Positions 41,946 to 52,483 of a stretch of 64,000 bases of DNA are shown here, in pieces. The DNA is from CAVSJJ01 sp963771015 (GTDB lineage: Bacteria > Actinomycetota > Actinomycetes > Actinomycetales > Dermatophilaceae). The stretch spans positions 1 through 64,000 of the forward strand of contig CAVYRN010000007.1 in NCBI GenBank assembly GCA_963771015.1, given 5' to 3'. A program made the position numbers and the translations under genes. Under the pieces are notes generated by a model. That model saw nothing but the letters and a program-made list of their open reading frames with translations, did no database searches and was not told where the DNA came from. The first letter of the stretch is position 1. Each line of letters starts with the position of its first letter.

Positions 41946-42803
41946 ATGGCCCCGCGGGCCCCGGTCGCGACGCGCGAGCTGCAGGACCGTCTCGCCCGGC
42001 ACGAGCGGATGCTCAGCCAGGAACGCCTGCACGTGATCGTCCTGGCTCGCCAGGTCGCCGCGTTCCTCGGCGCGACGTTCCTGGCCTTCTATATCGAGGC
42101 CAACGCCCCGTCCACCTCGGCCGGGAGGAACGCGGCGAACCTCGGATGGATGCTGTTCTTCGCCGCCTCCGGCTGGCTCGCCTGGGGCGCGCTGAACTGG
42201 CGCCGGGACTGGTTCGTCGTCACCGACAAGCGGCTGCTCAAGCTGTACGGCGTGGTCAACCGCCGGATCGCGACGATGCCGATGCGCAAGGTCACCGACA
42301 TCACCTACGAGCGATCCCCGCTCGGCCGGCTGCTCGGCTACGGCACGTTCATCCTCGAGTCCGCGGGACAGGAGCAGGCTCTTCGCCGGATCGACCATGT
42401 GCGGGACTCGAACGCGCACTACGACCGGATCTGCTCCGTCCTGTTCGGCGGTCCGGCGCAGGTGCCCTCCACCGACGACGACGGCTGGGACGACGGTGGC
42501 TGGGATGGCGGCGGCGGAGCAGGCGGCGGCTTGCCGTCGCCCCCGGCTCCCCCGTACGCCGGTCAGCACGTCCGCCCCTCCCCAGGGGCGCCGAGCGAGC
42601 CGGTCGGGACGCACGCGTGGACCGGGCGGGGACACGGTGGAGACGACCCGTTCGACTGGGACAGCGACACGAGCCCGGGAGCGGCGCCACCGTCGGAGAC
42701 GCTCTACCGCAGCGAGGACCTCGTGGACAGCGAGCGCGAGGCGGACACCGGCGAGATCCCCGTCATCCGGGCCCGCCCGATGCCGCCGCACGGGTTCTGG
42801 TAG
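41946..42803 (+). CDS. Membrane protein with bacterial PH (bPH2) domain
   Basis: This 285-aa protein has two transmembrane helices (about residues 30-50 and 65-85) followed by a bPH2-type domain (WFVVTDKRLLKLYGVVNRR, MPMRKVTDITYERSPLGRLL, YGTFILESAGQEQALRRIDH). The C-terminal 120 residues are a Gly/Pro/Asp-rich, probably disordered tail. The family is widespread in actinobacteria with no settled function. It begins one base after the stop of the 56-aa gene and converges with pntB. Confidence 0.82.
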   Translation: MAPRAPVATRELQDRLARHERMLSQERLHVIVLARQVAAFLGATFLAFYIEANAPSTSAGRNAANLGWMLFFAASGWLAWGALNWRRDWFVVTDKRLLKLYGVVNRRIATMPMRKVTDITYERSPLGRLLGYGTFILESAGQEQALRRIDHVRDSNAHYDRICSVLFGGPAQVPSTDDDGWDDGGWDGGGGAGGGLPSPPAPPYAGQHVRPSPGAPSEPVGTHAWTGRGHGGDDPFDWDSDTSPGAAPPSETLYRSEDLVDSEREADTGEIPVIRARPMPPHGFW

Positions 42804-42863
42804 CCCGGCCCAACGGGAGCCAGCCTCCGGAAGGGGTGGTCGGACCGCCGACCGGTATGCCGC

Positions 42864-44270
42864 TCAGAGCGCCTTGACGATGTCCTCGACGCGCTCCTTG
42901 GCGTCGCCGAAGAGCATCTCGGTGTTCTCCCGGAAGAACAGCGGGTTCTGAACACCGGCATACCCGGTCGCCATCGAGCGCTTGAACACGATGACGTGGT
43001 GGGCGTTCCAGACCTTGAGCACCGGCATACCGGCGATCGGTGAGCCGGGGTCGTCCATGGCCGAGGGGTTGACCGTGTCGTTGGCACCGATGACGAGGAC
43101 GACGTCGGTGTCGGGGAAGTCGTCGTTGATCTCGTCCATCTCGAGGACGATGTCGTAGGGGACCTTGGCCTCGGCGAGCAGGACGTTCATGTGCCCCGGC
43201 AGCCGGCCGGCCACCGGGTGGATCCCGAAGCGCACCTCGGTCCCCCGGGCCCGCAGCTTGGCCGTCAGGTCGGCGACGGCGTGCTGCGCCTGGGCCGTGG
43301 CCATCCCGTAGCCCGGCGTGATGATGACCGACCTCGCGTCGAGGAGGAGCTCGGCGGCGCCGGCGGCCGTGATCTCCCGGTGCTCGCCGTAGTCCTTGGC
43401 CTCGCCGGTGACCGCCCCGTCGGAGCCGAAGCCGCCGGCGATGACCGAGATGAAGGAACGGTTCATCGCCTGGCACATGATCCAGGACAGGTACGCACCG
43501 GAGGAGCCGACGAGCGCGCCGGTGACGATGAGCAGGTCGTTGTTGAGCATGAAGCCCGACGCCGCGGCCGCCCACCCGGAGTAGCTGTTGAGCATCGAGA
43601 TGACGACGGGCATGTCGCCGCCACCGATCGAGGCGACGAGGTGCCACCCGAAGAGCAGGGCGATGACCGTCATGACGACGAGCATCCACATCGCCGGGCT
43701 GAGGATGAACCACACGAGGAGCGCGAGGGACACGAGGACGGCGGCCAGGTTCATCCAGTGCCGGAACGGCAGCACGAGCGGCGCCGAGCTCACCTTGGCG
43801 CTCAGCTTGAGGAAGGCGACGATCGAGCCGGTGAAGGTGACCGCGCCGATGAACACGCCGAGGAACACCTCGCCGTTGTGGATGCCGGAGACGCCCTCGG
43901 CGTCGAGGAGCGCCTGGGCCATGGGGTGGCCGTTGACCTCGAGGAAGGAGTTGTAGCCGACGAGCACGGCGGCCGCACCCACGAAGCTGTGGAACATCGC
44001 GATGAGCTCGGGCATCTGGGTCATCTCGACCATCCGAGCGCGCCAGACGCCGATGCTCGCGCCGATCGCCATCGCGGCGACGAGCAGCCCGAACGCCGTC
44101 CAGCCGTCGAGGCGGATGACGTTGGCGATCGTCGCGACGAGGGCGATCGTCATGCCGATGATGCCGAAGTAGTTGCCGCGCTTGGCGCTCTCGTGCTGGC
44201 TCAGTCCGGCCAGGGCGAGGATGAACAGCACGGTGGCGACGATGTATGCCGCGGAGACCAGGGTCGACAT
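42864..44270 (-). CDS. pntB: NAD(P) transhydrogenase subunit beta
   Basis: This 468-aa proton-translocating transhydrogenase subunit has about nine membrane helices (1-270) and a C-terminal NADP-binding domain III with GYGMATAQAQHAVADL, LVIGANDTVNP and the terminal IVFKRSMATGYAGVQNPLFF. With PntA it transfers hydride from NADH to NADP+ using the proton gradient. The start at 44270 is three bases after the pntA stop, so the two are one operon. Length is typical. Confidence 0.96.
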   Translation of the reverse strand: MSTLVSAAYIVATVLFILALAGLSQHESAKRGNYFGIIGMTIALVATIANVIRLDGWTAFGLLVAAMAIGASIGVWRARMVEMTQMPELIAMFHSFVGAAAVLVGYNSFLEVNGHPMAQALLDAEGVSGIHNGEVFLGVFIGAVTFTGSIVAFLKLSAKVSSAPLVLPFRHWMNLAAVLVSLALLVWFILSPAMWMLVVMTVIALLFGWHLVASIGGGDMPVVISMLNSYSGWAAAASGFMLNNDLLIVTGALVGSSGAYLSWIMCQAMNRSFISVIAGGFGSDGAVTGEAKDYGEHREITAAGAAELLLDARSVIITPGYGMATAQAQHAVADLTAKLRARGTEVRFGIHPVAGRLPGHMNVLLAEAKVPYDIVLEMDEINDDFPDTDVVLVIGANDTVNPSAMDDPGSPIAGMPVLKVWNAHHVIVFKRSMATGYAGVQNPLFFRENTEMLFGDAKERVEDIVKAL

Positions 44271-44273
44271 GGC

Positions 44274-45812
44274 TCAGGCCTTCCGGAACATGGCGAGCAT
44301 CCGGTGGGTCACCAGGAACCCACCGAAGACGTTGATGGTTGCGATGAGGGTCGCCACGACCGCGATGATCCGGATCGTCGTGTCGCCCGAGCCGATCTGC
44401 AGCAGGGACCCGACGACGATGATGCCGGAGATCGCGTTCGTCACCGACATGAGCGGCGTGTGCAGCGCGTGGTGGACGTTGCCGATGACGTAGTAGCCGA
44501 TGACGACGGCGAGGACGAACACCGTGAAGTGCGGGAGGAACGCCGCGGGCAGGATCGTCGACAGCAGGAGGAACGCCGCGGCCCCGATGCCGATGTACCA
44601 GAACCTGCGGTTGGGGTCCGTGGCCTTCTCGGGTGGCGGTTCGACCGCAGGTGGTGGCGCCGCCGGCGCCGCGGACACCTGGACCGGCGGTGGCGGCCAG
44701 AGGACCTCGCCGTCCTTGGCGACGGTCATGCCACGCTGGACGGGGTCCTCGAGGTCGAGGACGGCCTCGCCGTCCTTGTCGGGCGTCAACAGCTTGAGAA
44801 GGTTGACGAGGTTCGTCCCGAACAGCTGGCTCGCCTGGGTGGGCAACCGGCCCGGCAGGTCGGTGTAGCCGAGGAGGGTGACGCCGTTGTCGGTGACGAC
44901 CTTCTCGTCGGCGACCGTCCCGGCGACGTTGCCCCCGTTCGAGGCGGCCATGTCGACGACGACGCTGCCGGGCTTCATCGAGGCGACCATCTCCTCGGTG
45001 ATGAGCCGCGGGGCGGGCTTTCCCGGGATGAGGGCCGTCGTGATGACGATGTCGACGTCCTTGGTCTGGTCGGCATACATCTGCGCGGCCCGGCGGTTGA
45101 AGTCCTCGCCCATCTCCTTGGCGTAGCCGGTCGCGCTGGGTCCCTCGTCGGCCGCGTCGCCCAGGTCGATCCGGATGAACTCCGCCCCCATCGACTCGAC
45201 CTGCTCGGCCACCTCGGGGCGGGCGTCGAACGCCCGGACAATCGCGCCCAGGCTGTTCGCCGTCCCGATCGCCGCCAGCCCGGCGACGCCGGCACCGACG
45301 ACGAGGACCTTGGCCGGGGGGACCTTGCCGGCCGCGGTGACCTGCCCGGTGAAGAGCGAGCCGAACTCGTGCGCCGCCTCGATGACCGCGCGGTACCCGC
45401 CGATGTTCGCCATCGACGACAGGACGTCGAGCGACTGGGCCCGGGAGATGCGGGGGACCGCGTCCATGGCGAGAGCGGTGACCCCCTTGGCGGCGAGGGC
45501 CTGGACGAGGTCGGGGCTGAGCGCCGGGGCCATCAAACCCGCGACGAGCTGTCCCTCGTGCAGCCGGGCGATCTCGTCGTCGGTGGGGGCGTTGATCTTC
45601 ATGACGACATCGGCGTCCCACACCTCGTCGCCGACCACGTCGGCGCCCGCCGCGGCGAACACCTCGTCGGAGAAGCTCGCCGCCGCACCCGCGCCGGACT
45701 GGACGGACACGGCATACCCCAGGGCGATGATCTGCTCCACCGTCTTCGGGGTAGCGGCGGCCCGGGTCTCGCCGGGCTTGGACTCCTTGGGCACACCTAT
45801 GCGCACGGTCAT
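44274..45812 (-). CDS. pntA: NAD(P) transhydrogenase subunit alpha (fused form)
   Basis: This 512-aa protein holds the NAD-binding domain I, with alanine-dehydrogenase-like IGVPKESKPGETR at the N-terminus, VLVVGAGVAGLAAIGTA as the Rossmann motif, and VVVDMAASNGGN. A Pro/Ala-rich linker (about 375-405) leads to four membrane helices, including HALHTPLMSVTNAISGI. It corresponds to PntAA plus PntAB of organisms where these are split. The start at ATG 45812 has a GAAGAGGA site; a longer frame upstream is Arg-rich and not family-like. Confidence 0.95.
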   Translation of the reverse strand: MTVRIGVPKESKPGETRAAATPKTVEQIIALGYAVSVQSGAGAAASFSDEVFAAAGADVVGDEVWDADVVMKINAPTDDEIARLHEGQLVAGLMAPALSPDLVQALAAKGVTALAMDAVPRISRAQSLDVLSSMANIGGYRAVIEAAHEFGSLFTGQVTAAGKVPPAKVLVVGAGVAGLAAIGTANSLGAIVRAFDARPEVAEQVESMGAEFIRIDLGDAADEGPSATGYAKEMGEDFNRRAAQMYADQTKDVDIVITTALIPGKPAPRLITEEMVASMKPGSVVVDMAASNGGNVAGTVADEKVVTDNGVTLLGYTDLPGRLPTQASQLFGTNLVNLLKLLTPDKDGEAVLDLEDPVQRGMTVAKDGEVLWPPPPVQVSAAPAAPPPAVEPPPEKATDPNRRFWYIGIGAAAFLLLSTILPAAFLPHFTVFVLAVVIGYYVIGNVHHALHTPLMSVTNAISGIIVVGSLLQIGSGDTTIRIIAVVATLIATINVFGGFLVTHRMLAMFRKA

Positions 45813-46015
45813 TCCTCTTCGACGTCGGTCGGCCTGCCGGGCAGACCGCCGCACACGGCATCGTGGCGGCGGCTCGGCAGGCAATGTACCGCGTGCCGGT
45901 CAGCGCGATGCCGCGGAGGTCCGCCTTAGCACCGGACGGCAGGCAGCGGGCGGTGGGCGGTATGCCGCGCGCCGTCGGGCGCATCGGCGGGCGGGGCGTT
46001 TGGCGACGACGGCGT

Positions 46016-46046
46016 ACCTACGTTACCGTAGGTTACGGAATCGTAA
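46016..46046. promoter_or_regulatory. Two adjacent palindromes upstream of the nitronate monooxygenase gene
   Basis: ACCTACG-TTAC-CGTAGGT (46016-46033) and TTACG-GAAT-CGTAA (46033-46046) are two perfect inverted repeats, with centres 15 bp apart. They end 42 bp before the ATG at 46089. The layout fits side-by-side binding of a TetR-type dimer; similar TACG-containing palindromes are known near fatty-acid genes. The regulator is not in the window. Confidence 0.5.
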
Positions 46047-46088
46047 GTTGGCCGCTGCACCCGTTGCACCCCCCGCGAGAGGCACCGC

Positions 46089-47516
46089 ATGACCACCACG
46101 ACCCCACAGATCATCCAGGGCGGCATGGGCGTCGGCGTCTCCGACTGGCACCTGGCGAAGGCGGTCTCCCAGACCGGCCAGCTCGGCGTCGTGTCGGGCA
46201 CCGCTCTCGACGTTCTCATCGCCCGGCGCCTGCAGCGGGGCGACCCCGACGGGTCGGTCAGGCGCGCCCTGGCCGCCTTCCCGGCGCCCCACATCGCCGA
46301 GTGGATCATCGACGCCTACTTCGCCGAGGGCGGGATCGAGCCCGGCAAGCCGTTCCGGGCCGTGCCGCGGCACACGATCAAGTCCCCGGCTCGGCTCGTC
46401 GAGCTCACCGCCGCGGCCAACTTCGTCGAGGTCTTCCTGGCCAAGGAGGGCCACGACGGGGTGGTCGGCATCAACTACCTGCGCAAGGTCGAGATCCCCA
46501 TCCCGTTCTCCCTCTACGGCGCGATGCTCGCCGGGGTGGACTACGTCCTGATGGGCGCGGGAAGCCCCTCCGAGCTGCCCGGCCTCGCCCGCGCCCTCGC
46601 CCGCCACGAGGAGGTCACCCTCGAGGTGAAGGTCTCCGGGGCCCGGCCGGCCGAGGGACTCGGCAACGTCGTCTTCGACCCACGCACGATCCTCGCCGAG
46701 CCGACCGCGCCGCTCACCCCTCCGAAGGCCATCGCCATCGTCGCCTCGAGCGACCTGGCGAACATGCTCCACCGCAACGAGGAGTCCCGGCCCGACGGCT
46801 TCGTCATCGAGGGGCCCAGCGCCGGCGGCCACAACGCCCCGCCGCGCGGCCCGCGCCGGCTCGACGAGATCGGCCAGCCCATCTACGGAGAGCGCGACGA
46901 GGTCGACCTGTCCGCCGTCCTCGAGCTCGGGCTTCCGGTGTGGTTGGCCGGGTCGTACGGCACGCCCGAGCGCTACCGCGAGGCCCGCGCCATGGGCGCG
47001 TCCGGGATCCAGGTGGGCACGGCGTTCGCGTACTGCGAGGAGTCCGGGTTCGACCCGTCCATCAAGAGCCGGGTCCGCGAGACCCTGGCCGACGGTGGGC
47101 CCGACGTCCGCGCCGACTGGCGCGTCTCGCCCACCGGCTTCCCGTTCCGCGTCGTCGACCTGCCCGGCACCCTCACCGAGCAGGCCGTGATCGACGAGCG
47201 CCAGAAGGTGTGCGACCTCGGTGCGCTGCGCACGGCATACAAGCGCGAGGACGGGAAGGTCGACTACCGCTGTCCCGCGGAGCCGGTCGACCACTACCTG
47301 CGCAAGGGCGGCCGTGAGGCGAACATCGAGGGCCGCGTCTGCCTGTGCAACGCCCTGCTCTCCAGCGCCGGCTACCCGCAGCGCCGCAAGTCGGGCTACG
47401 TCGAGCCCCTCATCGTCACCTCCGGTGGCGACATCGGCCCGGTGCAGAAGCTCATCGAGCGCGCCGGCGGCGGAACGTATGGCGCCGCCGACGTCATCGA
47501 GTACCTGCTCGGCTGA
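46089..47516 (+). CDS. Nitronate monooxygenase family protein (PfaD-like)
   Basis: This 475-aa FMN-dependent TIM-barrel protein of the 2-nitropropane dioxygenase group has QGGMGVGVSDWHLAKAVSQ at the N-terminus, VIEGPSAGGHN (the conserved flavin-site His region) and GASGIQVGTAFAYCEESG. Its C-terminal extension with Cys residues (GRVCLCNALLSSAGYPQRRK) resembles PfaD proteins and related large nitronate monooxygenases, not the short ones. Likely roles are oxidative detoxification of alkyl nitronates or a polyketide/fatty-acid enoyl reductase function. The start is ATG 46089; two palindromes precede it. Confidence 0.85.
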   Translation: MTTTTPQIIQGGMGVGVSDWHLAKAVSQTGQLGVVSGTALDVLIARRLQRGDPDGSVRRALAAFPAPHIAEWIIDAYFAEGGIEPGKPFRAVPRHTIKSPARLVELTAAANFVEVFLAKEGHDGVVGINYLRKVEIPIPFSLYGAMLAGVDYVLMGAGSPSELPGLARALARHEEVTLEVKVSGARPAEGLGNVVFDPRTILAEPTAPLTPPKAIAIVASSDLANMLHRNEESRPDGFVIEGPSAGGHNAPPRGPRRLDEIGQPIYGERDEVDLSAVLELGLPVWLAGSYGTPERYREARAMGASGIQVGTAFAYCEESGFDPSIKSRVRETLADGGPDVRADWRVSPTGFPFRVVDLPGTLTEQAVIDERQKVCDLGALRTAYKREDGKVDYRCPAEPVDHYLRKGGREANIEGRVCLCNALLSSAGYPQRRKSGYVEPLIVTSGGDIGPVQKLIERAGGGTYGAADVIEYLLG

Positions 47517-47561
47517 GCGCGGGGCGTTCCCCGGGGCGTCTTGTCCCGGGCACGGGGTGAC

Positions 47562-49002
<1,441 letters not shown>

Positions 49003-49202
49003 TGGCGCATACTCCCTGACGATGGTCGGCCGGCCAGCGTTCCGGCGGTGATCAACCTACCCTGGACCCGACGCGCGGCACGGGTTGGGCACGGCGTGAG
49101 CGCGGGCGGATGCCGGTGGCCTCGGTCACCCTCCCGATCACCCTCGCCGGGCGCCGGCCCCCGGGGAGGCCGGCACCCGGCATACGTCCGACCGGCCCCC
49201 GG

Positions 49203-50834
49203 TCATCCCAGACCGAGCTCGGCCACGGTGACCTGGCGCATCTCGACCTTGCGGACCTTGCCCGTGACGGTCATCGGGAAGTCGTCGACGATCCGCACGT
49301 AGCGCGGGATCTTGTAGTGGGCGAGGCGGCCGCCGGCGAACTCCCGAAGCGTCTCCGCGGTGAGCGGCGTCGCGCCGTCGCGCATCCTGACCCAGGCGCA
49401 CAGCTCCTCGCCGTACCTCTCGTCCGGCACCCCGATCACCTGGGCGTCGAGGATGTCGGGGTGGGTGTAGAGGAACTCCTCGATCTCGCGGGGGTAGATG
49501 TTCTCGCCGCCGCGGATGACCATGTCCTTGATCCGGCCGGTGATCTCGACGTAGCCGTCCTCGTGCATGACCGCGATGTCGCCGGTGCGCATCCAGCCGT
49601 CGACGAGAACCTCCGCCGTCTTGTCCGGCTGCTCCCAGTAGCCGAGCATCACGGAGTACCCCTTCGTGCAGAACTCTCCGGCCTCGCCGCGCGGCAGGGT
49701 CTCGCCGGTCAGCGGGTCGACGACCTTGATCTCGAGGTGCGGGGTCACCCGGCCCACCGTCCCGACCTTGTGCTCGAAGGAGTCGTCGGTGCGGTTCTGG
49801 GTCGACACCGGTGAGGTCTCGGTCATGCCGTAGGCGATCGTCATCTCGGTGATCCCGGACTCGATGAGCTTGGTCATCATCGACGCGGGGCACGGCGAGC
49901 CGGCCATGATCCCGGTGCGCAGGTTCGAGAGGTCGTAGGAGCCGATGTCGGGCAGCGCCCACTCGGCGATGAACATCGTCGGCACGCCGTAGAGCGAGGT
50001 GCACCGCTCGTCCTGCACGGCCTGGAGCGTGAGGGCGGGGTCGAAGCCCGGTGCCGGGATGACCATCGCCGCCCCGTGGCTCGTGCAGGCCAGGTTGCCC
50101 ATGACCATCCCGAAGCAGTGGTAGAAGGGCACCGGGATGCAGACCCGGTCCTGCTCGGAGTAGCGGCACATCTCACCGACGAGGTAGCCGTTGTTGAGGA
50201 TGTTGCGGTGGCTGAGGGTTGCCCCCTTGGGGAATCCCGTTGTGCCGGAGGTGTACTGGATGTTGATCGCCTCGTCGGCGGTCAGCGAGTGCTGGACCTC
50301 GGCGAGCCGCTCGGGGGTGATGGCGTCGGCCCCGGCGATGAGGTCGTCCCAGGAGCCCTGGCCGATGACGAAGACCTTCTCCAGGGCGGGGCACTCCGGC
50401 CGTGCCGTCTCGACCATGGCGACGTAGTCGGAGGTCTTGAAGGCAGCGGCCGTCACGAGCATCCGGATGCCGGCCTGGCCCAGGACGTAGGTCAGCTCGT
50501 GGGTCCGGTATGCCGGGTTGATGTTGACGAGGATCGCCCCGAGCTTGGCGGTGGCGAACTGGGTGAGGGTCCACTCGGCGCAGTTCGGCGCCCAGATGCC
50601 GATCCGGTCGCCCTTGACGAGGCCGGCCGCCATCAGGCCCCGGGCGAGCCGGTCGACCTCGGCGCCGAACTCGGCATACGTCCAGCGAATCCCCTGGGCG
50701 CAGTCGACGAGCGCCTCCCGCTCCGGGAACCGCGCGATGGTCCCGTCGAGGTTGTCCCCGATCGTGTCGGTGAGCAGCGGGGGTTCGGCCTCCCCGACGG
50801 CGTGGGACAGGGTCGTGGTGGGCGAGCTGGACAT
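49203..50834 (-). CDS. AMP-binding fatty-acyl-CoA synthetase
   Basis: This 543-aa adenylate-forming enzyme activates a carboxylic acid, most likely a medium- or long-chain fatty acid, to acyl-CoA. It has the P-loop YTSGTTGFPKGA, the motif AYGMTETSPVS, the hinge GWMRTGDIA and GRIKDMVIRGGENIYP, and the catalytic Lys in VTGKVRK near the C-terminus. The start at ATG 50834 has a GGAAGGA site. No signal peptide is present. A 200-bp gap without genes separates it from the Glu/Pro-repeat gene downstream. Confidence 0.93.
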   Translation of the reverse strand: MSSSPTTTLSHAVGEAEPPLLTDTIGDNLDGTIARFPEREALVDCAQGIRWTYAEFGAEVDRLARGLMAAGLVKGDRIGIWAPNCAEWTLTQFATAKLGAILVNINPAYRTHELTYVLGQAGIRMLVTAAAFKTSDYVAMVETARPECPALEKVFVIGQGSWDDLIAGADAITPERLAEVQHSLTADEAINIQYTSGTTGFPKGATLSHRNILNNGYLVGEMCRYSEQDRVCIPVPFYHCFGMVMGNLACTSHGAAMVIPAPGFDPALTLQAVQDERCTSLYGVPTMFIAEWALPDIGSYDLSNLRTGIMAGSPCPASMMTKLIESGITEMTIAYGMTETSPVSTQNRTDDSFEHKVGTVGRVTPHLEIKVVDPLTGETLPRGEAGEFCTKGYSVMLGYWEQPDKTAEVLVDGWMRTGDIAVMHEDGYVEITGRIKDMVIRGGENIYPREIEEFLYTHPDILDAQVIGVPDERYGEELCAWVRMRDGATPLTAETLREFAGGRLAHYKIPRYVRIVDDFPMTVTGKVRKVEMRQVTVAELGLG

Positions 50835-51005
50835 CGGTGTCCTTCCGGCGGGTGGGGCCCCCAGGGCTGGAACGGGGCGTCGCCCCCCATGACACCGTGT
50901 GACCCGCGCCACGGGCAAGAGGCACGTCCCCTTCCGTCCGTCACGGACCCACCCGATGGGCGACTTCTTGACACCGACCCGGAGCCGGCCCCGTCAGGAC
51001 GTCGC

Positions 51006-51929
51006 CTACTGGGCGAGATGTTGACGCAGGTCGCGGAGCTGGCCGGTGTGGGCGGGGAGATGGCGGACGGTCTGGAGGTGGCCGGCGAGCTCGCCCCAGG
51101 GCATCGGCTGGTCCAGGACGATCTCGCCGTCGTGGAGCAGCTCGCACGGGATGGGCGTCGCCAGCTGGTCCTCGTCGAGACGGCCGAGGGTGAGCACGGC
51201 GTCCTCCGCCCGGCGGCCGGCCTCGGCGACGAGCGCCTCCATCGACCCACACCGGGCGATCAGGGCGTCGAGGACCGACCGGTCCTGGCAGGCCCTGTTG
51301 TCGAAGCGCACATCCCGGCCGTGGATGATCGCGCGGGCCACGGCAGCCATGGCCGAGTCGTTGAGCGCCACGTGGGCGACGGTCTGCTCGGCCGTCCACT
51401 CGCCGGCCGGAGGTGGGCCGAACCCACCGGCCGTCGCCTCAGCGAGGAACGCAGTGTACGCCTCGGTCAGGTCCGGAAGTGATGGGCGGCTTGTGACGTC
51501 CGCGACATCGGCGAAGTGGTCGAGGACTGCGCCCCAGGCGTTCGGCCGGGAGTAGGCGTCCCGCCGGACCACCGCGTCGACCCCGAACCGCTCCCATCCG
51601 CGGTGCTCGAGGCGTACCCATGTCCCGTCGTCCTGCGCGGTGAACGACACCTCGACCTCCGATGCGTCACCGGCCCCACGGCCGGGGTACCAGGCGAGGA
51701 CCAGTCGGTGAGGCGGCTCCCAGGCGAGGACGTCGGCCCAGACCGACTCGCGCCCGTCGATCGCCGTCTCGACCAGCCGACCCTCGGCGAACCGGACGGT
51801 CGCGGCGGCGTCGCCGTAGATGCCGTGGGTCGTCAGCGGCCACCACGCCGTGACGTGGTCGGTGAACAGGGCGAAGGTCTCCTCGGGGCTGCGGCTCACG
51901 TGCGCGGAGCGCAGGACGGGGGCGGTCAT
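51006..51929 (-). CDS. SRPBCC (AHSA1-type) domain fused to a DinB-like domain
   Basis: This 307-aa protein begins with an AHSA1/START-like domain (about 1-145: RSPEETFALFTDHVTAWWPL, then VRLEHRGWERFG). It continues into a DinB-like four-helix domain (about 155-307) with spaced histidines (EQTVAHVALND, LLHDGEIV, HLPAHTGQL). DinB-like proteins bind a metal and use mycothiol or other thiols in actinobacteria. The gene starts within the last 4 bp of the ArsR regulator gene, so the two are coupled. ArsR-SRPBCC pairs are common, but their ligands are unknown. Confidence 0.8.
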   Translation of the reverse strand: MTAPVLRSAHVSRSPEETFALFTDHVTAWWPLTTHGIYGDAAATVRFAEGRLVETAIDGRESVWADVLAWEPPHRLVLAWYPGRGAGDASEVEVSFTAQDDGTWVRLEHRGWERFGVDAVVRRDAYSRPNAWGAVLDHFADVADVTSRPSLPDLTEAYTAFLAEATAGGFGPPPAGEWTAEQTVAHVALNDSAMAAVARAIIHGRDVRFDNRACQDRSVLDALIARCGSMEALVAEAGRRAEDAVLTLGRLDEDQLATPIPCELLHDGEIVLDQPMPWGELAGHLQTVRHLPAHTGQLRDLRQHLAQ

Positions 51930-52345
51930 CGGTCCTCCTCGGTGGTCGGGGCCACGCTGTCGGTCGCCGCCGAGGCATTGGCCGTGTCGGCGATGTCGGT
52001 CGTGACTGAACTGCTGGTGCTCGCCGCGGGGTCGGCTCCGACGGCGGTCTCGGCGTGGCGGACGAAGGCGGTCAGGACGTCGTCCCAGAACGAGTCGACG
52101 TAGGCCCGGACCTCGGCCAGACCATCGAGATCGACCCGGTAGATCCGTCGCGCACCCTCGGGCCGAGCCGTGACGAGGCCCGCCTCGCGGAGCACCCTGA
52201 GGTGCTGGGAGACGGCCGGCTGGCTGACCGGGAGCGCGTCGGTCAGCTCGCGGACCGTGCGCTCCCCGCCATGAAGGAGCTCGAGCACCCGACGGCGGGT
52301 TGGGTCGCCGAGGGCGTCGAGCGCGAGTGCCACTACATTAGCCAT
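51926..52345 (-). CDS. ArsR family transcriptional regulator
   Basis: This 139-aa winged-helix regulator has LALDALGDPTRRRVLELLHG, the recognition helix QPAVSQHLRVLREAGLV and the wing EGARRIYRVD. The usual metal-binding Cys motif is missing, as in the ArsR subgroup linked to SRPBCC proteins. The C-terminal 35 residues are Thr/Ala/Ser-rich and poorly ordered. The start is ATG 52345, only five bases after an excellent -10 box, so the mRNA is probably leaderless. Confidence 0.88.
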   Translation of the reverse strand: MANVVALALDALGDPTRRRVLELLHGGERTVRELTDALPVSQPAVSQHLRVLREAGLVTARPEGARRIYRVDLDGLAEVRAYVDSFWDDVLTAFVRHAETAVGADPAASTSSSVTTDIADTANASAATDSVAPTTEEDR

Positions 52346-52350
52346 GGCTT

Positions 52351-52379
52351 ATTATTACCACACACTTATCATTTGGCAA
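52351..52379 (-). promoter_or_regulatory. Sigma-70-type promoter of the ArsR gene
   Basis: On the minus strand TTGCCA (52374-52379) and TAATAAT (52351-52357) are spaced by 16 bp in an unusually AT-rich stretch. The -10 box ends five bases before the ATG at 52345. Confidence 0.7.
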
Positions 52380-52398
52380 CCCGTCCTCCCCCGGAACC

Positions 52399-52458
52399 TC
52401 GAGAGGCCACGAATCGCCGCGCGGACCACACGGCATACGGCGATTCGTGGCCTCTCGA
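52399..52458 (-). terminator. Perfect 21-bp stem hairpin
   Basis: Positions 52399-52419 (TCGAGAGGCCACGAATCGCCG, less one base in unit terms) pair without mismatch with 52438-52458 across an 18-nt loop. It lies 25 bp beyond the decarboxylase stop (52484) and before the ArsR promoter, so it separates the two minus-strand units. Confidence 0.75.
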
Positions 52459-52483
52459 CAGCGCACGGCCGCGGCCGGGCGGG

